From contig CM022671.1 of NCBI GenBank assembly GCA_012295275.1, positions 3,642,565 through 3,706,564 on the forward strand: a stretch of 64,000 nucleotides of DNA, given 5' to 3'. Below are positions 56,980 through 64,000 of this stretch, in pieces (the first letter of the stretch is position 1; every line of letters starts with the position of its first letter). The position numbers and the translations under genes were made by a program. The notes under the pieces were generated by a model. The model made no database searches and was not told the origin of the DNA. It saw nothing but the letters and a program-made list of their open reading frames with translations. Source of the stretch: Chrysomallon squamiferum. Taxonomy: Eukaryota; Mollusca; Gastropoda; Neomphalida; Peltospiridae.

Positions 56980-57500
56980 AACTTTACACTTTGGTAAGTT
57001 GTACCAGTTTGTATAATAGCAGTTATACCTGTAACATTAAAAAAGAATTTTACACTTTGGTAAGTTGTACCAGTTTTTATAAAAGCACTTGTAACATTAA
57101 TAAAGTATTTTACAAATCAAAATTTAAAACTAAAATTAAGTTATATTTTTTTAGATTAAATTCATTTTTTAAAATAATAATGACTTTTTCACTCTCTGTC
57201 TCATTCTATGTGCATATTTTCAATTATTGATTACATTTTTCTGAAAAGAAACGTTTGTATGTTTATTAAACACTTTTAATGCATCTTTAAAATATTTATT
57301 CATTTTAATTAAACATTTTTAAAAACATTTTTTATTATTGTTTTTTTTTTATAATTTCAGAAAATGTGTGGCATTGTTCTCTGAAAAGAACCAAGAAAGA
57401 AATGGTCATTATTTTAATTATTTTAATTATTTTACTTCTTATTTTGCTTCTTGAATTTTACATGACTTGACTGCATCAAAAGTTCTAAAATAAATAAACT
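56980..57500 (+). other. ALDH1L1: ALDH1L1 3' UTR with probable spliced intron and duplicated donor
   Basis: Fourteen bases after the stop a strong donor, tttg|gtaagt (56993/56994), occurs, and an acceptor-like tract, tttttttataatttcag, ends at 57360. This suggests an intron in the 3' UTR. The donor region is duplicated: tttacactttggtaagttgt occurs twice, 66 bp apart. Overlapping AATAAA signals at 57489 and 57493 are candidate poly(A) sites. Confidence 0.5.
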
Positions 57501-60500
57501 AAAATTTATTATTAATTACAATTTTTATGCATATTAACAGACAAATGCTTTACAAATCTTTATATATGTCAGTTTTGTTCTGTATAGTTGTACTGATATA
57601 AAAAAATATTCAAATTATGTTTATGATCTGTTAGTTGTTAGAAATATAATATTGTGAGATACTGGCTTTTTATTTAACATTTTAACATTTCAAAAAACAT
57701 AAATAAAAATAAAATCAAATATGATTTACTTTAATAATACATTTATTTCACTTACACACACACACACACACACACACAAAAACACACAATAATATGTGTT
57801 TGTAAACTTTGGTTGTTAGACAAATATATGTTTTTTATTTTGTTTTTATTACTTATTACAGTACTTACTGAAAATTTTAATTTACAAATATTTTTAACAC
57901 TGCAAAGTAAAATGCTTTTTCTGTATAGTTTAAAACTATTTCCATCTTGTGTATTGGCATTAACACAAACACATATATACACACAAATGTATATATCATT
58001 CATACATGCATTCATACATATATATATACAAACATACATACATACATAGATATACAAACAATGTTGTTTTAATTATCGGTAATGAACCAGCATTATTTTA
58101 TTACTGAGCTCTGTACAAGTTTGAACATAGTTTTATTTTACTGTAGTGAAAATAATAGTGTTACAATTTTAAAAACAAAATATTTAATTTTACCCTGCAT
58201 TATTATACATTATTAAATATGATTGTAACATATCTTGAATTTTCCCCTATTTGTTATACCCAATATATTCATTAATATTACTAGTTTCTTAACAACAATA
58301 ATACCTCTTTTTTAGTTTAAAATATTTATATGGTTTATTAATAACAAATTTATTAACAAAATACCTCGAATGGGGTGTTTCATTGCTTCAGTAACAGTCT
58401 GTTTGTAAACAGGTATTTTATAGGATATACATGTTCTTAATCTGCAGTTTATTATTATCAGATTATTATTTTTATTTTTATTTTCCTGTTTTTAGGCACA
58501 GTTTGTTTAGTTTTAAATAAATAAAAAAAATAGTGATATTTTAAATTAATAATTTAATGACATATCATGGTAAACAATCCAGTACAGATTAACAAATTAT
58601 GAATTTATCAAAATGGCTCTCTCTTTTTTTTACAATTAGGATTTTTATTGCTATGCATAAATTTAAGGTGTTTATTTTCTTGGTCTTTCAGTATTTTTGT
58701 TTTAGAACAGTTTTAAAAAGACTACTCCCCCTCCCCATGAATCTACACCCGGTGAATTTCTTGTTATAAATGATAATTATATACCATAGTTTGTTTTTAA
58801 TTTATGTGTATCTGTGTCATAGTAATTTTCTATAATAAACAAATACTTATTTTCTAACAAAATATAATGTACTTACTTGCTCTACAAAATATAGTGTACT
58901 TATTTTCTCTACTGTTTATAAAATACTTATTTTATGTCTATAATAAAATTAATTATTTTCTGAATAGTATATAATATACCTGTTTTGTACACAAAATGTA
59001 ACCTTCCAAGTTTCCAAGCCATCTTTAAGTATACACGTACTTACTCGGTGAACAGTATCTAAATTACTTATTTTCTATGCAAAATGTGACAGTTTAACTG
59101 TTTACATATATCCCCTAACATCTTTTAAAGTGTTACAGTATTCTATTTTACTGTATGACGTAAATATTAATTATGTGTACAATGCATGACAAAAGTATTA
59201 ATGTAAGACATTTAATGTATGTACTAATTTTGTGTACAATGTTATTGTTTACTTATACATTCTGTATTCTTTTTCCAGCAAGTATTTGAAATAAATCGGT
59301 GTGTGTCTATGGAATTGTTTTTATTAATACATATTTTCACACACACACACGCACACGCACACACACAATAAAAAGAAACACTTAAGCAAACGTACTAACT
59401 TACATAAGTATAGATACACATACGTACATATATACAAATACACGTATATACAAATAAAATATATAAAGCATAAATGTTCTCGTGAGTACATATGCCCCTA
59501 TATACATTTAGACATTTTCACGCATATACCTGCATACATATACAAACAGGTACCATAGTTTGTTTTTGATCTATCTCTATCTGTGACCTGTACATAGACA
59601 TTTATAGAAACACAGGCAGAAAAAAAAGAAAAAAGAAACCCGAAAAAAACCACCAGAAAATCTTACACGCACGCACTAAATCGTACACACACATATACGT
59701 ACGTGTGTACGTACTTGTTGTACATCTACGATACAAGGGAAAACATACATACAAATGCAGAAAGAAACAAGCGAACATATATATAAACAAGTACCTAGAT
59801 AAACAAAAATGTATACAACATGTATGCACATACGTACTCATAGGTACCTATACTTAGATATACACTCATACAAAAACATACATATATACATACACACTTA
59901 CAAACATATATAAAAACGCGTAAACAACCCCACCAAAAAAAAAAAAAAAAAAAAAATGAAATAACTCACAGACACACATATATATACAGATACATACAGA
60001 TGCTAACGTACAAACTAACAAAAACAGAAAACAGGTACACGACAAATGAACACAGGAACACATAATATATATTTACACAACACACATGTAGAAAGAAACA
60101 AACTCATTTAGACACTCTCGTTGCTATTTCAAATAGACACATTTGACTGAGGCGTTTCAAACCGGCTTTACAAGAGTGTTTTTTTTTGTTGTTGTTTTTT
60201 TTTTTTTTTTTCCCGGTTTAATCATTATAATGATGATATTTATATTAATTATTTTAATACATTTTAATCTGTTCACAGTTTTCTTTGTGTTGCAACATTT
60301 GAGTTTATTTTATTGTATGAATTTCCAATATTAAAAACACAGATAAAAAGAAAATGTAAGAAAGAGCTGAACGAGAAGAGAAACCTTGTTTCAGAAACCA
60401 TCGTGAATGAAAAATGTTAACTCTGGTTCCTCTGCACAGAATAAATCTTTCGCCTTTTACTAAAGATTTCCGTGTAGAAAGAAAATTCAATGAGTCAACA

Positions 60501-60668
60501 GACTTACTTTTTGATATCTTACATTTAGTAGGGGTAGATTTCTAAAATATTAAAAATAGTTTAAAATTTAAATTTCGATTTCGCACAATGTATGGATTGT
60601 TAAGTGTTTGCAGCAAATCTCTCTTGTTCACCTTTGACTAAAGAAAGCGTAAATTTCTCTTTATGTTT

Positions 60669-60710
<42 letters not shown>

Positions 60711-61080
60711 CTGACTGGATGAAGTAAGAATGATACAGACTGCCTTGTGTTTTTTCTTAAATCAGTTCAGTGTAAATTCTCACTTAACCTCCCCTGTTTT
60801 GAAATCGTAGATCTCCTTACGAAATAAAGATAAATGGTTGTAATAATGAAATAAATGAAAGGAATTCCACCGCTTGGCCTATTTAGACGCAGATGTTGCC
60901 TCAGTGTGTTTGGCCGCAGTGACAGCGAATCTGACTGTTAAAATTAAGGAACATACAGAAAATGAGAGAAAAAAAAAAAAAAAAAAAAAATGCATTATTC
61001 TTTTTCAGCGAGTAGCAAGAAATCTGTTATATGCACCTTCTCATTACGTTCATTGAAAAATCTGATACACTGACTTTAAT
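57501..61080. other. AT-rich intergenic DNA, mostly simple repeats
   Basis: Contains (CA)n near 57755, (CATA)n-rich DNA at 57960-58050, degenerate tacttattttct words at 58840-59090, acgta-rich (CATA)n DNA at 59340-60080, and (AT)n at 60679-60706. No exon or RNA gene is supported. Confidence 0.5.
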
Positions 61081-62100
61081 GGGATTTAATCCACTAGGCG
61101 GCGCGCTAATGTGGAATGATCTGACAACCCAGCGGTTCTCAGTCATGTAGTATAAACATGTAGCTACAGCGCTTTATACTACACCGACAGATCACTCACT
61201 TTCTTTCCCAGACGACAGGTGACAGATTAAAAACAAAAGACTGTCACATTAGCGATGTGAATCTGGTCACGGATGTACAGAACAACGGATGTAAAAGTGT
61301 TTGTATCTGGCTTTGCCTGATCGTGTAGAACCAGAGGTAATGAATTAAACTTGTTTATTAAGAAAACAAAATGTCTGTATCCTTTCACTGTGTGTGTGTG
61401 TGTGACTGTTACTTGTGTGTGAGTGCATATGTGAATATGTGTATGTGTGTTTGTGTGCGTGCGTGTGCGTTTGCATGTGTATCTATACCTTTCTGCATGT
61501 TTGTGTGCAGGTTTATTGAGAAAGAGAGAGAAAAAAGAAAGATACAAACACGATTATTTTAATATATATAACTAAGTAATAAAAAAAAAAAAAAAAATCA
61601 TCTAAAGTAAAACGTGACTAAATCAATATATTTTTGGAATCTAATTTTCTGCAACAATTTTTTTTTTTTTTTTTTCTGACAGTCAAACATTGTGGCACTA
61701 ATCAAAGATTTCTATTTCGTTTTCCTGAATATTACCAATTTTATAATCATTTCACGTTTTACAGCAGACGTCAGTATTGGCACGAGCTTCCTTCGAGTGA
61801 ACGAACGCATCAAATGACATGCGTACTTAGAACAAGTGGAACTCTGGGCCCAGTAGAGCTGATCTCGATTTCACTGGTCAGTTATCATTCAGTTTGTCTC
61901 TGTTAACCCTCTTCCGTGCTTGGTTAGCTATTTTACGTCACGTTCAAATGAATTAACATACGAACGTTTGATCCATTTTTGTCTGAGAGTACATTCAGCG
62001 CAGATCCACGGGGTGATTAAGCGAGGGGGACACAGCAATCACCCCACTTCTCAATCACAGACTCCAAACGTGTAGTCAGCATCATTAAACAAATCACACC
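61081..62100. other. Higher-complexity unassigned segment
   Basis: Less AT-rich than its surroundings at 61090-61360 and 61740-62090, apart from a GT-rich microsatellite (61385-61480). It holds two CRE-like words, agacgtca at 61768 and tacgtcac near 61934. No ORF gives a known domain. It may be a regulatory region or noncoding exon of a neighbouring gene. Confidence 0.3.
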
Positions 62101-62717
62101 TTCCTTCTTTTATTATTATTACTAATTTTTTAATTTATTTTTTAAATTATTTTTTCACCCGGCAAAATTTAAATAACTAACTAAATAAATAAATAGAAAA
62201 CAAGGAAGATGTGTTTTATTTAATTACAGAAACAACACATTTGTAATATATAAGCATACGGCTGTATGGCATGCAATAGAATACTTTTTCTCGATTAACA
62301 GCCAGTGAATGGTTTATACACGAAATGAGAATATATCACCAGCCTGGACATGCGGCATTGAGTTGGAGAGGAAAACAAGCAGCAGAAGAAAAGAACGTAG
62401 GCCGGCGAACCAGTGATACATAAAAATATTAAAACACATTTGTTTTCTTTAATATTCTTTTTTCTAGGCTTAACACAGACACCATGAACATTAAACACAA
62501 TACTGTAAAGACAGGATGTATGTTACAGAATATTTGAAAACATTAACATTATGTCAGTTTACTGAAGTATAATATTTACAGTTCTGTTATTTTGTTGGTT
62601 GTTTTAACTGAAAAGACATTTTCATTTCAGATTTATATAACAATTATTTTAAACATTGACATTGTGATAGATATAACTGGCCGGTTTTGAATGATACGAA
62701 TATTAACCATTTTCTTC

Positions 62718-62757
<40 letters not shown>

Positions 62758-63840
62758 TATTTATTATATTACTTTATTTGTCCCTTTTGGTACAGTCATC
62801 TTCCAAAATCAACAGCTAATGTGTACTTTTATTTAAAATATTTCTTTTTCTATTGTTTTTAATAAAATATCTCTGCTTTCTGCGGTCGGTTTTCTGATTG
62901 TTTTGACGTCTAGTTACGTTTTGAAACCTACAGCTAACACAGACGTGTCAACAGACATATTTAGTGTACTATTGCATTATTAGTCTGACAACGCTGCTCT
63001 GGTTTTCATGAGAAAGAGAAAAAAATCGATTTCTTTGGATTTGACACTTAGACATACCATGTCTTGAACTTCCAGTAATGAATGAATAATTCTTTGTTCA
63101 GTGATATCTTACAGCCACTGAAGCATAAAATTTTCCTAATTAGAGAGAAATAGAGAAGGCAGTAATAGATGAAACATTATGGACCAGCTTTCTGATTACC
63201 AGAAAGAAGTCTGTAATGTATTTCTAACAGAAAACACATGTCAAACAATTTGAGTAGGTATTTATATTCCTCTGTCTGATTTTCTCTCTCGGTCTGTCTG
63301 TCTGTTTATCTCTCACTCTGTTATTTATTTATTATATAATATCATGTACGCTGTATCCATAATCACTCTGGAGATCAGTAACCCCTGTTTTCCAATTCTA
63401 ACTGCTGGGAATAACTTTTTATTATTATTATTATTGCTACAAGTACATTACTGTATACTATGATGTGAAGTAGTAGCAGTAGTAGTAGTAACAGTGGTAA
63501 AATCCTGTATACTATAGTAATAAAGTAGTAGTAGTAGTAGTAAAAGTGTAAAATAGTGGTGTAGTAGTAGTATTTATAAAGTAGTATTAGTAGTAAAACA
63601 GTAGTATTAGTAGATAGTAACAGTTAAAATTAGTAGTAGTAAAATAGTAATAGTAGTAACAGTAGTAGTAGTAGTAGTAAAATAGTAATAACAACAGTTA
63701 AAAGTAATAGTAGTCAAATAGTAATAGTAGTAACAGTAGTAATAGTAGCAGTAGTAATAGTAACAGTAGTAATAGTAGCAGTAGTAATAGTAACAGTAGT
63801 AATAGTAGTAGTAGTAAAAGTAAAATGTAATAGTAGTGGC
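62101..63840. repeat. AT-rich DNA ending in (TAG)n-type trinucleotide block
   Basis: (ATT)n at 62722-62757. From 63470 to 63830 degenerate tagtagtag, taatag and aacagtagt units dominate. Nothing coding is seen. Confidence 0.7.
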
Positions 63841-64000
63841 AGAGAAAACGTTAGAATGAACAAATGATGTTCACGTCGGCGATGCAAACACTTCAGTGAC
63901 TGTTGTCTGAAGGCAGACAGCTGAGTCAGCATCATGGCCATCATCAGTCCTGATATTCCCCGCTGGTCCCAGTCCCTCGGTCCCCATTATCATTAGAATC
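63841..64000. other. Complex sequence at the window edge
   Basis: A sharp change from trinucleotide repeats to balanced composition, with cccgctggtcccagtccctc near the end. It may be the first part of another gene. The only ATG-initiated frame is short and stops inside the window, so no call is made. Confidence 0.25.

Noticed and set aside
61227-61906. ORFs in the 61-62 kb region
   Set aside because: They cross (GT)n, poly-A and poly-T runs and show no domain; no splice-consistent gene could be built.
63714-63944. 76-aa ORF with Thr-Ile repeats
   Set aside because: Generated by the (TAG)n-type block; only the edge beyond 63841 is complex and it gives no supported exon.

Overview
The window is intron-rich, AT-rich nuclear DNA from an animal. 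It holds five conserved metazoan housekeeping or metabolic genes in many short exons with canonical splice sites, low-complexity introns and abundant microsatellites. The proteins resemble vertebrate orthologues throughout, and there is a tRNA-derived SINE-like element. A lophotrochozoan, perhaps a gastropod mollusc, fits best. That taxon is an inference from gene content and base composition, not something seen directly.

Layout: (1) 1-4287, minus: 5' part of NCKIPSD (SPIN90), an SH3 adaptor of actin assembly; its 3' end lies outside the window. (2) 5445-21671, plus: complete TUBGCP6 (GCP6, gamma-tubulin ring complex), 31 coding exons, 1593 aa. (3) 23286-29084, minus: complete cytosolic seryl-tRNA synthetase SARS1, 11 exons, 501 aa. 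(4) 30574-36917, minus: complete M20 peptidase of PM20D1 type, 11 exons, 507 aa. (5) 40222-56979, plus: 10-formyltetrahydrofolate dehydrogenase ALDH1L1, 23 coding exons, about 901 aa, with one apparent single-base deletion in exon 4. From 57000 to 64000 I see 3' UTR, then simple repeats and unassigned DNA. NCKIPSD and TUBGCP6 are divergent over 1.16 kb, TUBGCP6 and SARS1 are convergent, and PM20D1 and ALDH1L1 are divergent over 3.3 kb. I see no functional reason for the cluster.

I chained exons by hand, requiring reading phase to match at every junction. Coding totals are exact multiples of three for TUBGCP6 (4782 nt), SARS1 (1506) and PM20D1 (1524). ALDH1L1 totals 2705, one base short, and the missing base can be located.

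The most unusual signal is a recurring architecture. In at least eight introns of four genes, tandem repeats are built from the flanking exon-intron junction, so the intron carries many copies of its own donor or acceptor. Examples are a 102-bp array with acceptors exactly 102 bp apart, a 21-bp array whose extra acceptors stay in frame, and a 2-kb, 44-bp minisatellite in which every unit carries CACAG|GTAAC, the layout of a recursive splice site. Two GC-AG introns in TUBGCP6, a two-copy repeat family ending in (GA)n, and a lineage-specific repeat array in the GCP6 insert are further points.
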